A DNA stretch of 36,081 nucleotides from Chitinophagaceae bacterium (GTDB lineage Bacteria > Bacteroidota > Bacteroidia > Cytophagales > Cytophagaceae), in contig JAQBNS010000129.1 of the NCBI GenBank assembly GCA_028288405.1, forward strand, positions 1-36,081. Reading direction: 5' to 3'. The notes beneath the pieces were generated by a model. That model did not search any database. It was not told the origin of the DNA and saw only the letters and a program-made list of their open reading frames with translations. Every line of letters starts with the position of its first letter. Positions within the stretch are counted from its first letter, which is position 1. The translations under genes were made by a program, and so were the position numbers. Shown here piece by piece: positions 1-8,635 of the stretch.

Positions 1-7
1 CCTTCAC

Positions 8-1024
8 TTAATTTTTATAAAAAGCACTGATTAACTCCTCTATTTTTTCTGTTTCAATCAAGAAACCATCATGCCCATAGAAAGAATCAATCTCTTGGTA
101 TTGAGCATTTGGCATTTGATCAGCGAGGTATTTTTGTTCCGATACAGGAAAAAGTATATCAGAAGAAATGCCAATCACTAAGATCTTATTTTGTACTGCT
201 TTTAACGCACTTTCTACATTGACTCTACCACGTCCCACGTTATGTGAATCCATGGCTTTGGTGAGGTACCAGTAAGAATGACTGCTGAAGCGATTGACTA
301 GTTTTTCACCCTGATAGTTCTGATAAGAACTGGCTTTGTAGTGGTCTATTTTATTGAGGTCATCTTCCGTTTGGGAACGGTCGTATGTTTCATATCCTCT
401 GTAAGAAAGCAAGGCAATAGCACGAGCGGCTTTCAGACCCGCTGCTCCGGCTTTTGGATGGTGTTCATTCCAGGTGGGATCAGCTTTAATGGCCAGTCGC
501 TGCGACTCATTGAAGGCGATACCCCAGGCAGAGTGCCTGGCATTTGTAGCGAGCATCACGACATGTTGAAACAATTGCGGATGGGAAATCGTCCATTCCA
601 ACACCTGCATACCTCCCAAAGAACCACCAATCAAGGTGTGTATACGATTGATGCCTAAATGCTGACGCAATAATTCATGTGCAAGTACCATGTCCCGTAT
701 GGTTACTTGTGGAAATTCCCAAAAATAATTTCTGCTGTGCTTAGGATGTTTTGAAGCAGGTCCTGTACTACCATAACAAGAAGACAATACATTGGCGCAT
801 ACGATGAAGTGTGTGGAAGGATTGTAAAAACGTCCTTCTCCCACCAGACCAGGCCACCATTCTGCCGGATCAGCATTGGCTGTCAAGGCATGGCAGATCC
901 AAATGACATTCGATCCATCAGGATTTAAGGTACCGTATGTGGTATAAGCAATGGAAAGATCTTCCAGTTGTTCACCGGATTCCAGTATGAGTTTGCCTTT
1001 ATGTTGGTAGACGTTTTCCTTCAT
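8..1024 (-). CDS. metX: Homoserine O-acetyltransferase (MetX)
   Basis: Acylates homoserine from acetyl-CoA, the committed step of methionine synthesis, in the cytoplasm. The protein is an alpha/beta-hydrolase fold enzyme. The nucleophile elbow GGSLGGMQVLEW, the acid-bearing stretch SSDILFP and the C-terminal GHDGFLIE with the catalytic His are all visible in the expected order. The reading frame is open to 1063, but I place the start at the ATG at 1024 (MKENVYQHKG), giving 338 residues, close to the family norm. The 13 extra N-terminal residues look like leader sequence. A SAM-I-type riboswitch about 115 nt upstream supports a methionine-pathway role and predicts repression when SAM is abundant. 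Some MetX-family members use succinyl-CoA instead, and this cannot be told here. The stop codon is close to the window edge but the gene is complete. Confidence 0.93.
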   Translation of the reverse strand: MKENVYQHKGKLILESGEQLEDLSIAYTTYGTLNPDGSNVIWICHALTANADPAEWWPGLVGEGRFYNPSTHFIVCANVLSSCYGSTGPASKHPKHSRNYFWEFPQVTIRDMVLAHELLRQHLGINRIHTLIGGSLGGMQVLEWTISHPQLFQHVVMLATNARHSAWGIAFNESQRLAIKADPTWNEHHPKAGAAGLKAARAIALLSYRGYETYDRSQTEDDLNKIDHYKASSYQNYQGEKLVNRFSSHSYWYLTKAMDSHNVGRGRVNVESALKAVQNKILVIGISSDILFPVSEQKYLADQMPNAQYQEIDSFYGHDGFLIETEKIEELISAFYKN

Positions 1025-1139
1025 GAGATCAACAACAAAAAGGTATAACGTTACACGACACAAAAGTGCAACAAGGATAATTGAACAAGAACAGATTGGA
1101 AATCGTCATCATCATCAATTTATATGCTCCCGTTTTATT

Positions 1140-1228
1140 TACAGGATAGGAATTAGCACCTTTCGTTAGCAGGTTGCTAGGGGTTCGTAGAGCCTATTCT
1201 CTCCCCCCTTCTTTATAAACCAATGTGG
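1140..1228 (-). promoter_or_regulatory. SAM-I-type riboswitch upstream of metX
   Basis: On the minus strand this leader contains GGCTCTACGAACCCC, then TAGCAACCTGC and AAGGTGCTAATTCC. These correspond to the conserved SAM-I (S-box) core: the GGCYC/GAAACCC region, GCAACC, and GGUGCUAAUUCC. ATAGG at the start and CCTAT at the end can pair as a closing helix. The element lies between a good promoter and metX and so would be in the metX 5' leader. I do not see an obvious terminator between it and the start codon, so control could act on translation or through a hairpin I did not recognise. Confidence 0.87.
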
Positions 1229-1259
1229 CCCCGTAAGAGCGATTGATTTTTATGAGCCA

Positions 1260-1289
1260 CAAAAATAGACCAGGATCGCTAAAAAACAA
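1260..1289 (-). promoter_or_regulatory. Promoter of the metX leader
   Basis: On the minus strand TTG (1289-1287), a 19-nt spacer and TATTTTTG (1267-1260) fit the Bacteroidota sigma-A promoter TTG-N17-23-TAnnTTTG exactly. Transcription would begin near 1253, about 25 nt before the riboswitch, which is the expected arrangement. Confidence 0.7.
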
Positions 1290-1319
1290 AATTTATCGAT
1301 AATACTTCTTAATCCTCCG

Positions 1320-1460
1320 ATGAAATTGAGGTTACATACAGAGGCTGTGAGACATATACTAAAAAAAACTATGATCGCATTTTTAGTCCTTTTATTAGTT
1401 CCTATTGCTCTACTGGTCGAGCGCAGAAAGTTTACCGCACGGAATCCGGGTAGAGAATGA
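1320..1460 (+). CDS. Possible small membrane peptide (46 aa)
   Basis: A short open frame starts at ATG 1320 and stops at TGA 1458-1460. Its centre, TMIAFLVLLLVPIALLVE (about residues 17-34), would form one membrane span, followed by the basic stretch RRKFTAR. Basic residues also precede the span (VRHILKK). It is convergent with the methyltransferase gene and overlaps its last 29 bases. I see no strong promoter or ribosome binding site and recognise no family. An open frame of this length can arise by chance, so this is a candidate only; the second Met (residue 18) could also be the start. Confidence 0.3.
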   Translation: MKLRLHTEAVRHILKKTMIAFLVLLLVPIALLVERRKFTARNPGRE

Positions 1461-2148
1461 GTCGGTGCCTGAAGGCCCATACCCATTTGATCGTGTAGCG
1501 GTTATAGCCGGCACGTTCCAGTAAGCTTGTCCATTCTGCTTTTTTAAATCCTTTCGCTACGGACAAGGCGGCATCATTTTTTACGAGGTAGGACTTTGAA
1601 AACAATCCGGTCAGCCATTTAATAGAATAATAAGCCAAGGGGTGACGATGCAAGTCATTAATGACGATGGCTGTAGACGTTTGCTTTTTCAATTGGGCCA
1701 ACAGTAATACCAATTCGTCTGCTGTAAAATGGTGGAGAAATAAAGAAGCGTGAACGATGTCGTAAATCTCAGGAAAAGGATCCGTTAACACATTATGGCA
1801 AAGAATACGAATCGACGGATCATGGGCGCAGTGCGTTTGCGCATATTTGACAATGAAGGGATTGGCATCAAAACCGGTAAATTCAGCTGTACATGTTTGT
1901 TGTTGCAGGACCTTATTCATTTCCAGCATCAAATGCCCACTGCCACAACCCAGATCGGCGATCTTCCAATGTTTTTTACCGGGGTGCAATTTGACCACGG
2001 TTTTTAACGCCGCTACGGAAATGGTATTTCCACCCAACAGCGTATTGATAATATCCAGTTCTTTGAGGTTTTGACTGACTGCTTCACCTTGTACCTCCAG
2101 GTCGTCTAAAATTTCTTTGGCATCGTCTCGTTGGCGGAAAGTCTTCAT
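1432..2148 (-). CDS. Class I SAM-dependent methyltransferase
   Basis: A 238-residue cytoplasmic methyltransferase with a Rossmann-type SAM site. Motif I is IADLGCGSGH near residue 63-72, an acidic residue follows in FTGFDANP (motif II), and DIVHASLFLHHF resembles motif IV/post-motif of UbiE/Methyltransf_11/25 proteins. The N-terminus MKTFRQRDDAKEILDD resembles Bacteroidota methyltransferases that I have seen beside type III polyketide synthases, but no such partner is in this window, so the substrate is unknown. It lies upstream of, and in the same direction as, metX, but 368 bp and a separate promoter separate them. It is divergent from pstS. Confidence 0.8.
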   Translation of the reverse strand: MKTFRQRDDAKEILDDLEVQGEAVSQNLKELDIINTLLGGNTISVAALKTVVKLHPGKKHWKIADLGCGSGHLMLEMNKVLQQQTCTAEFTGFDANPFIVKYAQTHCAHDPSIRILCHNVLTDPFPEIYDIVHASLFLHHFTADELVLLLAQLKKQTSTAIVINDLHRHPLAYYSIKWLTGLFSKSYLVKNDAALSVAKGFKKAEWTSLLERAGYNRYTIKWVWAFRHRLILYPDSVR

Positions 2149-2230
2149 TTTACAGGATTATTTTTATGTTAACTGTTTGAACGCTTATTTTGCCGAGAAT
2201 TATTCAATTTCGGGCCTTTTGGACCACCTT

Positions 2231-2264
2231 CTTAACATTAACTTAACATTGGAAAGCTACTTTG
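2231..2264 (+). promoter_or_regulatory. PHO-box-like direct repeat and promoter of the pst operon
   Basis: CTTAACATTAA (2231-2241) is followed directly by CTTAACATTGG (2242-2252). These are two near-identical 11-bp units, the spacing on which PhoB/PhoP dimers bind, and TTAACA is the core of PhoP sites in Gram-positives. A TACTTTG element (2258-2264), one base shorter than the TAnnTTTG consensus, follows at a distance fitting an activator site in place of the -33 box. The position just upstream of pstS supports control by phosphate starvation; the regulator itself is not in the window. Confidence 0.65.
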
Positions 2265-2291
2265 CGCTCTCAAAAGTGTAACAACAAAGGT

Positions 2292-3332
2292 ATGATAAAA
2301 AACAGCTTAGTACTCGCGTTTTCTGCAGTAGTACTTTTTTCTTGTGGAGGTTCTTCCGACAAAATATCAAACGGTACAGATAGTACATCAACCGCTAAAT
2401 ACGAAGGCGACAATACGCTTAAGATTGATGGTTCAAGTACGGTATATCCTATTTCAGAAGCGCTGGCAGAAGAGTTTCGCGAACAAGCTCCTGACACGCG
2501 TATCACAGTAGGTTTGTCTGGTACAGGCGGAGGGTTTAAAAAATTCGTTCGTAGCGAACTGGATTTGACAGGCGCTTCAAGACCGATTACAGCATCTGAA
2601 GATTCTGCTGCTAAAGCAAATGGTGTAGAATATTATGAAATTCCAGTTGCCTACGATGGACTGGTAGTAGTCGTGCATCCAAGCAACGATTGGGTAAAAA
2701 GCATTACAGTGGCAGAATTGAAAAAAATATGGGAACCGTCCGCTCAGGGAAAAATCTTGCGTTGGAATCAAATCCGTCCGGAGTGGCCAAACCAGGAAAT
2801 ACATTTGTTCGGTGCGGGTACTGAATCAGGTACGTTCGATTATTTCACCGATGCGATAGTAGGTAAAGCAAAATCTTGCAGAGGTGATTATACAGCCAGT
2901 GAAGACGATAACGTATTGGTACAAGGTGTATCGACAGATAAATTATCTCTGGGTTTCTTTGGTTACGCTTACTTCAGCGAAAACCAGGACCGTTTGAAAT
3001 TGCTTCCGATCGATGATCAAAACGATGCAAACGGAAAAGGAGCCATTACTCCTACCGCAGCTACCATCCTTGATGCTACTTACCAACCGCTTTCTCGTCC
3101 TTTGTTTATCTACGCTACAAAGAAAGCCTATGAAAAAGCCTTGGGTAAGGACTTCTTAAACTTCTTAGTAGAACAGTCTCCTAAATTGGTTCCTGAAACA
3201 GGTTATATTCCTTTCGATGCAGAAACATACAAATTAGTAAAAGACCGTTTAGTGGCTGGTAAAACAGGTTCTCTTTTCTTGACATTGAAAAGTACTGTGG
3301 GTGTTGATTTGAAAGCGGAGTTGAAAAAATAA
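2292..3332 (+). CDS. pstS: Phosphate-binding lipoprotein PstS
   Basis: The periplasmic substrate-binding subunit of the high-affinity phosphate ABC importer. I choose ATG 2292 ([10 protein letters not shown]), ten codons inside the longest open frame. It puts a lipoprotein signal directly at the N-terminus, with the lipobox [10 protein letters not shown] and the Cys to be lipidated, and it leaves the promoter region free. The phosphate-binding loops [12 protein letters not shown] and [10 protein letters not shown], then ASRPI and [12 protein letters not shown], are recognisable in the usual order. The mature protein is of normal PstS length. It is the first gene of a co-directional operon and is separated by 2 bp from pstC. 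Lipid anchoring is common for PstS in Bacteroidota and Gram-positives, whereas the E. coli protein is soluble. Confidence 0.95.
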   Translation: MIKNSLVLAFSAVVLFSCGGSSDKISNGTDSTSTAKYEGDNTLKIDGSSTVYPISEALAEEFREQAPDTRITVGLSGTGGGFKKFVRSELDLTGASRPITASEDSAAKANGVEYYEIPVAYDGLVVVVHPSNDWVKSITVAELKKIWEPSAQGKILRWNQIRPEWPNQEIHLFGAGTESGTFDYFTDAIVGKAKSCRGDYTASEDDNVLVQGVSTDKLSLGFFGYAYFSENQDRLKLLPIDDQNDANGKGAITPTAATILDATYQPLSRPLFIYATKKAYEKALGKDFLNFLVEQSPKLVPETGYIPFDAETYKLVKDRLVAGKTGSLFLTLKSTVGVDLKAELKK

Positions 3333-3334
3333 GC

Positions 3335-4213
3335 ATGCGCAAAGGCGAAAAATTTATAGAAGCATTTCTTTTTGGATGCAGTGCGTTGACCTTGCTGACC
3401 ACAGTAGGGATCATTCTCGTGCTGTCCTTTGAAACCATTGGGTTTTTCAAGGATGTTTCGTTGATCGAATTCTTAACGGATACGCAATGGACGCCTTTGT
3501 TCAGCAACAAACGTTTCGGTATCATGCCTCTCTTGGCTGGTACTTTTCTGGTCACCGCTATTTCATTGGTGGTTGCCGTACCATTGGGGTTGGTCATTGC
3601 AGTGTATTTAAGTGAATACGCACCGGGATGGTTTCGTGAAATCGTAAAACCAGTATTAGAGATTTTAGCGGCTATACCTACCGTGGTATATGGCTACTTT
3701 GCTTTGGTGTATGTGACGCCTTGGCTACAAGAGTTATTTCCGGATCAGGTCGGCGGCTTCAATGCTTTGTCACCTGGCATTGTAATGGGCATCATGATTC
3801 TTCCCCTGATCTCTTCCTTGAGCGAAGATGCTTTATATGCCGTTCCGAAATCATTGAAAGAAGCTTCTTTCGCCATGGGTGCTACAAAATTGCAAACGGT
3901 GAGGCAAGTGTTAATCCCTGCTGCCTTCTCAGGAATTTCCGTATCCATTGTATTGGCTCTATCCCGTGCGATCGGTGAAACGATGATCGTTGCTATTGCT
4001 GCAGGCCAGCAGCCGCGATTGACGGCTAATCCATTGGTCCCTATAGAAACAGCAACAACCTATATTGTGCAGGTCACCATGGGTGATGTACCTTATGATT
4101 CCCTGGAATACAAAACCATATTTGCCGTCGGCATGACCTTGTTCGTGATTACTTTGGTATTGAACAATGTCAGCTTCTGGTTGAAAAAACGTTATACGCA
4201 GGCTTACCGCTAA
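3335..4213 (+). CDS. pstC: Phosphate ABC transporter permease PstC
   Basis: One of the two membrane subunits of the phosphate importer. It has about six hydrophobic segments: an N-terminal one, [21 protein letters not shown], and further spans to a C-terminal [14 protein letters not shown]. The cytoplasmic EAA loop that contacts PstB is [32 protein letters not shown] is typical of PstC. At 292 residues it is of usual size. It starts 2 bp after pstS and its stop overlaps the pstA start by one base, implying translational coupling and matched amounts of the two permeases. Confidence 0.94.
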   Translation: MRKGEKFIEAFLFGCSALTLLTTVGIILVLSFETIGFFKDVSLIEFLTDTQWTPLFSNKRFGIMPLLAGTFLVTAISLVVAVPLGLVIAVYLSEYAPGWFREIVKPVLEILAAIPTVVYGYFALVYVTPWLQELFPDQVGGFNALSPGIVMGIMILPLISSLSEDALYAVPKSLKEASFAMGATKLQTVRQVLIPAAFSGISVSIVLALSRAIGETMIVAIAAGQQPRLTANPLVPIETATTYIVQVTMGDVPYDSLEYKTIFAVGMTLFVITLVLNNVSFWLKKRYTQAYR

Positions 4214-5139
4214 TGGAAGAGACTTTAGAAAAACCAGAAAAGCCGGTTAGTCGGAAAAAGCCGAAAATGACCTTTGAAAGTAAGGGCAGGACGGTATATT
4301 ATCAGCTACAGGATAAGATCTTCAAGTACTTTGCACTCGCTGCTACGTCTTTGGGATTGATTGTTTTAGTACTTTTATTGTATAGTGTTTTCTCCAGCGG
4401 TTTCGACCGGTTGGACTGGGATTTCATTACGTCACTTCCTTCCAAAAGAGCGGCTAAAGCAGGGATCTATACAGCCTGGACGGGCACCTTGTGGATCATG
4501 TTTTTAACTACCATCATTGCTTTTCCTATCGGTGTATCGGCAGGTATTTATTTGGAAGAATACAGTTCCAGAAGCAGGATGTCTAACCTGATTGAAATCA
4601 ACATCGCCAACCTGGCCGGTGTGCCTTCTATCATTTATGGATTGCTGGGTTTAGAAGTATTCGCACGTTTCTTAAATCTTGGAGCAAGTGTATTGACAGG
4701 TAGTTTAACGCTCGCATTGCTGATCCTTCCCATTATTATTGTTTCCACCAGAGAAGCGATTAAAACAGTACCTTATACGCTGAGAGAAGCTTCTTTCGCT
4801 TTGGGGGCATCCAAATGGCAAACCATCTGGAACCAGGTATTGCCGGCTTCTGTACCGGGTATCATTACGGGTGTCATACTGGCCATTTCAAGAGCCATTG
4901 GAGAAACGGCTCCTTTGATTGTGATTGGTGCATTGACTTATGTACCGTTTGCACCGACCTCGCCGATGGATGAATTTACAGTGATGCCGATTCAAATTTT
5001 CAACTGGGTGTCCAGACCGCAGAAAGCCTTTGCGGAGAATGCAGCGGCAGCCATCATTGTATTATTGAGCATTACCTTTGTCATGAATGCCATCGCGGTA
5101 TATTTGAGACACAGGTCGCAGAAAAAAGTTAAGTGGTAG
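4213..5139 (+). CDS. pstA: Phosphate ABC transporter permease PstA
   Basis: The second membrane subunit of the phosphate importer (308 residues). An N-terminal cytoplasmic extension of about 45 charged residues precedes the first span ([18 protein letters not shown]). The EAA loop is [21 protein letters not shown], and [16 protein letters not shown] is the PstA counterpart of the PstC family signature. The last span ends in a short basic tail. The start codon overlaps the stop of pstC; pstB follows after 19 bp. The N-terminal extension is the only feature a little longer than the E. coli protein. Confidence 0.94.
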   Translation: MEETLEKPEKPVSRKKPKMTFESKGRTVYYQLQDKIFKYFALAATSLGLIVLVLLLYSVFSSGFDRLDWDFITSLPSKRAAKAGIYTAWTGTLWIMFLTTIIAFPIGVSAGIYLEEYSSRSRMSNLIEINIANLAGVPSIIYGLLGLEVFARFLNLGASVLTGSLTLALLILPIIIVSTREAIKTVPYTLREASFALGASKWQTIWNQVLPASVPGIITGVILAISRAIGETAPLIVIGALTYVPFAPTSPMDEFTVMPIQIFNWVSRPQKAFAENAAAAIIVLLSITFVMNAIAVYLRHRSQKKVKW

Positions 5140-5158
5140 TATCTTATTCATACCTCAA

Positions 5159-5908
5159 ATGAAAATAGAAGCAAATAATGTTCGCGTGAGCTATGGCTCT
5201 GAGCAGGTGCTCAAAGGCATCACGATGAGTATTAAAAAGAATACAGTAACGGCTTTCATCGGTCCATCCGGTTGTGGTAAATCTACTTTCCTGAGATGCT
5301 TCAACCGCATGAATGACCTGATTGAAACGTGTAAGGTGGAAGGGCAGATCATGATTGATGAATCGGACATTTACCATCCGAAAGTTAATATCAATGAGTT
5401 GCGCAAGTCAGTAGGTATGGTATTTCAGAAACCTAATCCTTTCCCCAAATCGATTTTCGAAAATGTAGCCTACGGTCTTCGCATCAACGGTGTCACCAAT
5501 AAAAAGTACATCGAAGAGAAAGTAGAATGGGCCATCAAGCAAGCCGCACTCTGGGAAGAAGTAAAAGACAAATTGAAAAAATCTGCCTTCGCTTTATCGG
5601 GCGGACAGCAGCAGCGTTTGTGTATTGCCAGAGCATTGGCAGTAGAACCGTCGATCTTGTTGATGGATGAACCGGCTTCTGCCCTGGATCCGATTTCTAC
5701 TACAAAGATTGAAGAGCTCATTTATAACCTGAAAGCTTCTTATACCATCATCATCGTTACACACAACATGCAGCAGGCCACACGTACCAGTGACAAGACG
5801 GCTTTTTTCTACATGGGCGACCTGATTGAGTACGATGATACCCGTACCTTGTTCACGAATCCGAAGAAGCAAAAAACACAGAATTACATCACCGGAAGAT
5901 TCGGTTGA
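5159..5908 (+). CDS. pstB: Phosphate import ATPase PstB
   Basis: The ATP-hydrolysing subunit that drives phosphate import from the cytoplasmic face. The Walker A (GPSGCGKST), Q-loop ([13 protein letters not shown], characteristic of PstB), ABC signature ([15 protein letters not shown]), Walker B ([13 protein letters not shown]) and H-loop (VTHNMQQ) are all intact. At 249 residues it is of standard length. It starts 19 bp after pstA and is followed by phoU after about 55 bp. All motifs needed for activity are present, so I expect a working importer. Confidence 0.96.
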   Translation: MKIEANNVRVSYGSEQVLKGITMSIKKNTVTAFIGPSGCGKSTFLRCFNRMNDLIETCKVEGQIMIDESDIYHPKVNINELRKSVGMVFQKPNPFPKSIFENVAYGLRINGVTNKKYIEEKVEWAIKQAALWEEVKDKLKKSAFALSGGQQQRLCIARALAVEPSILLMDEPASALDPISTTKIEELIYNLKASYTIIIVTHNMQQATRTSDKTAFFYMGDLIEYDDTRTLFTNPKKQKTQNYITGRFG

Positions 5909-5963
5909 TCCGTATAGGTTATTTAGTTAATTTGTTATCGAAGACATTATAATCCGCTTGCCC

Positions 5964-6635
5964 ATGAACTTACTCGAAAACGAACTTGGTGATTTAAAAA
6001 CAGAATTGATGGAAATGACTTCCATGGTAAAAGAGCAGATGGAAAAAACCATCAAGGCTTTTAATACCTTTGATCATCAGTTGGCCGGGGAAGTAGTGTC
6101 CAATGAAAAACGTGTCAACGGCTACGAGTTGAACATTGACAGCAAATGCGAGCACATCCTGGCGCTCTTCAGTCCGGTGGCTATCGATCTTCGCTTTGTG
6201 TTAGCTTCTATCAAAATGGTCTCTGACCTGGAGCGTATCGGTGATAATGCGGAAGGTATTTCTTCTTACATCGTGCGTTTTGAAAAACCTTTTGATAAAG
6301 AATTATTGGAGCGTTTGAGATTCAAAGAAATGACGGAAGCGGTATTGGAAATGCTGGACATTCTGGTAGATTCTTTCGAAGCGGACAATACGAAATTGGT
6401 AAGAACCGTATTCGCTAAGGATGATTTTTTAGATGAGATCAATTTTTCAGCGAATCAGGTTTTGGCAGAATACTTCAGAACCTGTGACGATCCGGAAAAA
6501 ATTACACAGGCTATTTATTTATTGACCATGATCCGCAAATTTGAGCGTACAGGTGATTATATCACCAACATCGCAGAGGAGATCATTTTCTATGTGAAGG
6601 CCAAAGTCCTGAAGCATAAAAAGAATAAAGCATAG
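5964..6635 (+). CDS. phoU: Phosphate signalling protein PhoU
   Basis: PhoU links the Pst transporter to the PhoR/PhoB-type two-component system and represses phosphate uptake when phosphate is plentiful. The protein is all alpha-helical with two PhoU repeats. The metal-binding signatures are seen at DLERIGDNAEGIS (first repeat) and RKFERTGDYITNIAEE (second repeat). I take ATG 5964 (MNLLENELGDLKTELM) over a TTG six bases upstream; the length is then 223 residues, normal for the family. It follows pstB in the same direction. The next gene begins 31 bp downstream, so transcription may continue. Confidence 0.93.
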   Translation: MNLLENELGDLKTELMEMTSMVKEQMEKTIKAFNTFDHQLAGEVVSNEKRVNGYELNIDSKCEHILALFSPVAIDLRFVLASIKMVSDLERIGDNAEGISSYIVRFEKPFDKELLERLRFKEMTEAVLEMLDILVDSFEADNTKLVRTVFAKDDFLDEINFSANQVLAEYFRTCDDPEKITQAIYLLTMIRKFERTGDYITNIAEEIIFYVKAKVLKHKKNKA

Positions 6636-6666
6636 ATATTTTTGTCCTGAATCCTTATCTTGCTGT

Positions 6667-7512
6667 ATGTTCAAATTGGCAGGTAAGGTTGGTTTATTAC
6701 TTTTAGCAGGCATTTCTTCCGCCTGGGCTCAGTCAAAAGCGGTTGATTCGGCTGAGATTAAAAAGGTCTACCGTCCCTGGGTTACTTATACTTCTGCCAG
6801 ATTCGAAACGCTATTTAAAGACGGTTCTTCTGTATTTGCCGAATACAGCACCATGCTTGAGTTCAAAGGACTTGAGAAAATTTCCCAAGACGAGTATTAT
6901 GCTTTGAACGAGAACTATAGTTCTTTCCTTTGGCTAGGCTATGAACATGCATTCACGGAGCATTGGTATGCCGGTGCTTCCGGTAAAATAAATTTTGTAC
7001 AACAAGGAGACGGTTCTTTTTTCAACCGCTTTAACGTAGCTCATCGCGGACATATAGGGAAACTGTTTTTCTATAAAGAGGTGGCCTTTGAATACCTTTC
7101 CTATGCCGGCAAGACATACAGACAAGAAGAAGGACGTTTCTCTCCTTCCATTGGCTTGGGGCGTCAATTGAAAGTGAAAGGTAAACCACTATACATCGGA
7201 GTGAACTACAGAGCGTTTGTCAACTTTGATTTTAAAAACGACAAGAGCAGTATTTATGATAAGCGAAAAATAGACCGTACCAAACTCAAGGCAGAAATAT
7301 CCTATGGATTTCTTCCTCATTGGTATATTGGAGTTTACTACTTACGGGATACAGAGTATTATTATGTTTTGGCTACGTATGATGAATTCGGTAATATTAA
7401 AACACCCGATTATAAAATTAATAACATCACAGAAGGCATAGGATTTACCTTGACCTACTTACTTTTCAAGGAAAACTCAGATAAATACATAACAGACCTT
7501 CCTGTCCGCTAA
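6667..7512 (+). CDS. Secreted/outer-membrane beta-barrel-like protein of unknown function
   Basis: A 281-residue protein with a clear signal peptide (LLLLAGISSAWAQ, cleavage near residue 22). The rest is rich in aromatic residues and alternating patterns such as HWYAGASGKINFV and LPHWYIGVYYLRD, as expected of amphipathic beta-strands of an outer-membrane barrel. A gap of only 31 bp separates it from phoU and 2 bp separate it from the next gene, so it may belong to the pst transcript. I do not recognise a named family; a DUF2490-like barrel is possible. A role as a phosphate-related porin is a guess from position only. Translation could also serve the downstream membrane protein by coupling. 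Confidence 0.7.
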   Translation: MFKLAGKVGLLLLAGISSAWAQSKAVDSAEIKKVYRPWVTYTSARFETLFKDGSSVFAEYSTMLEFKGLEKISQDEYYALNENYSSFLWLGYEHAFTEHWYAGASGKINFVQQGDGSFFNRFNVAHRGHIGKLFFYKEVAFEYLSYAGKTYRQEEGRFSPSIGLGRQLKVKGKPLYIGVNYRAFVNFDFKNDKSSIYDKRKIDRTKLKAEISYGFLPHWYIGVYYLRDTEYYYVLATYDEFGNIKTPDYKINNITEGIGFTLTYLLFKENSDKYITDLPVR

Positions 7513-7514
7513 TC

Positions 7515-7874
7515 ATGTTTGCCTGGATCTATAAAATAGTGTTTTTCTTCTGGAACACGTTCGCTCCCGAACGCGCTAAGGAGGCCATGCAGAAAGTAAT
7601 AAAGGACTTTATGCACATGGTACTATTGCTGGTATTCCTGTCTTTTGTTTTTGGTGCCGGTTTTTTTGTAGGCACTTATTTTCTTGGGCTATGGCTGTCA
7701 TCGCATATTGAACAAACATTTATCTGTTACCTGATCGCCTGTACTGTAGCCTTCTTCTTCACGCTGGTATTGGCGGTCGTTGTTTTTCGTTCCATCATTT
7801 CAGGGTTTTTCGAACGATTGCACGAGGAAGGAAACGATATCGTAGAAGCATTTACTCCCCATAAGAAGTTATGA
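7515..7874 (+). CDS. Small membrane protein of unknown function
   Basis: A 119-residue protein with two strong hydrophobic segments (about residues 35-58, VLLLVFLSFVFGAGFFVGTY, and 71-93, YLIACTVAFFFTLVLAVVVF), so it probably sits as a hairpin in the inner membrane. Both ends are charged (APERAKEAMQKVIKD; HEEGNDIVEAF). It begins 2 bp after the barrel gene and overlaps the GGGP synthase start by four bases (ATGA), which strongly suggests co-translation. The fold resembles holin-like or superfamily-III small membrane proteins in outline, but I cannot assign it. The link to a lipid-making neighbour may be meaningful. Confidence 0.75.
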   Translation: MFAWIYKIVFFFWNTFAPERAKEAMQKVIKDFMHMVLLLVFLSFVFGAGFFVGTYFLGLWLSSHIEQTFICYLIACTVAFFFTLVLAVVVFRSIISGFFERLHEEGNDIVEAFTPHKKL

Positions 7875-8635
7875 CCATTCTTGAACAACTCGTGATTAAA
7901 AAACAGAAGAAGCAAAAATCATTTGCAGTGCTTCTAGATCCGGATAAGCTGTCCATGCACGCTTTTCAGAAGATCATCCGTTTAGGTGTGGAATGTAAAG
8001 TCGACTACTTTTTTATCGGAGGAAGTTTACTGGCAGGAGATAGTTTACACGAAATCGTACTGGAAATAAAAAATACAACCTCTATTCCGGTCGTGTTATT
8101 TCCTGGCAATAACCTGCAAATTGATCCCAATGCAGATGCTATTCTTTTTCTTTCACTGATCTCCGGAAGAAATCCTGAATACCTGATTGGACAACAAGTA
8201 GTGGCTGCTCCTATCTTAAGAAATACCCGACTGGAAATTTTGTCTACGGGCTATATGCTTGTCGATTGCGGAGAACAAACTACCGTTTCCTATATCAGTA
8301 ACACCACGCCAATCCCTTATGAGAAGTCAAGTGTCGCGGCTTGTACAGCGATGGCAGGTGAAATGCTGGGAATGAAATTGATTTTTTTAGACGGAGGCAG
8401 CGGTTCGCAAAAACCGATCAGCCGAAAAATGATTGCTACGATACGCAAGGTAGTAGATGTGCCTTTGATTGTGGGTGGAGGCATCAACTCCCCCGGGAAA
8501 GCCGTAGATGCGTGGCTTTCCGGAGCAGATGTAGTAGTAGTGGGAAATGGTATTGAAAAAGATCCGAACCTTTTGATCGAAATCGCTGAAAAGGTTCAGG
8601 AACTGAATGCTGCTTCTGCGTCAGACGTTCATTAA
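7871..8635 (+). CDS. Geranylgeranylglyceryl/heptaprenylglyceryl phosphate synthase family (PcrB/GGGPS)
   Basis: Members of this TIM-barrel family join a polyprenyl diphosphate to sn-glycerol-1-phosphate through an ether bond, the first step of archaeal-type lipids; bacterial members exist in Bacillus (PcrB) and Bacteroidota. The family features are clear: AVLLDPDK near the N-terminus, IGGS, PGN, STGYMLVDCG in the centre, LDGGSGS, and the phosphate-binding GGGINS and VVGNGIEKD at the C-terminus. It has 254 residues, normal for the Bacteroidota group. The start overlaps the upstream stop (ATGA). Its last 46 bases are duplicated at 8806-8851. The prenyl chain length and the final lipid cannot be predicted from the sequence. 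Confidence 0.88.
   Translation: MTILEQLVIKKQKKQKSFAVLLDPDKLSMHAFQKIIRLGVECKVDYFFIGGSLLAGDSLHEIVLEIKNTTSIPVVLFPGNNLQIDPNADAILFLSLISGRNPEYLIGQQVVAAPILRNTRLEILSTGYMLVDCGEQTTVSYISNTTPIPYEKSSVAACTAMAGEMLGMKLIFLDGGSGSQKPISRKMIATIRKVVDVPLIVGGGINSPGKAVDAWLSGADVVVVGNGIEKDPNLLIEIAEKVQELNAASASDVH

Noticed and set aside
1024..1063. N-terminal extension of MetX from the upstream ATG at 1063
   Set aside because: The 13 extra residues are unlike the family and hydrophobic (VTLYLFVVDL); the inner ATG at 1024 gives the normal N-terminus.
1250..1486. 78-residue minus-strand open frame in the metX leader region
   Set aside because: It crosses the proposed metX promoter region and overlaps the methyltransferase 3' end in another frame; its sequence has no family features, and it is explained by low complexity and chance.
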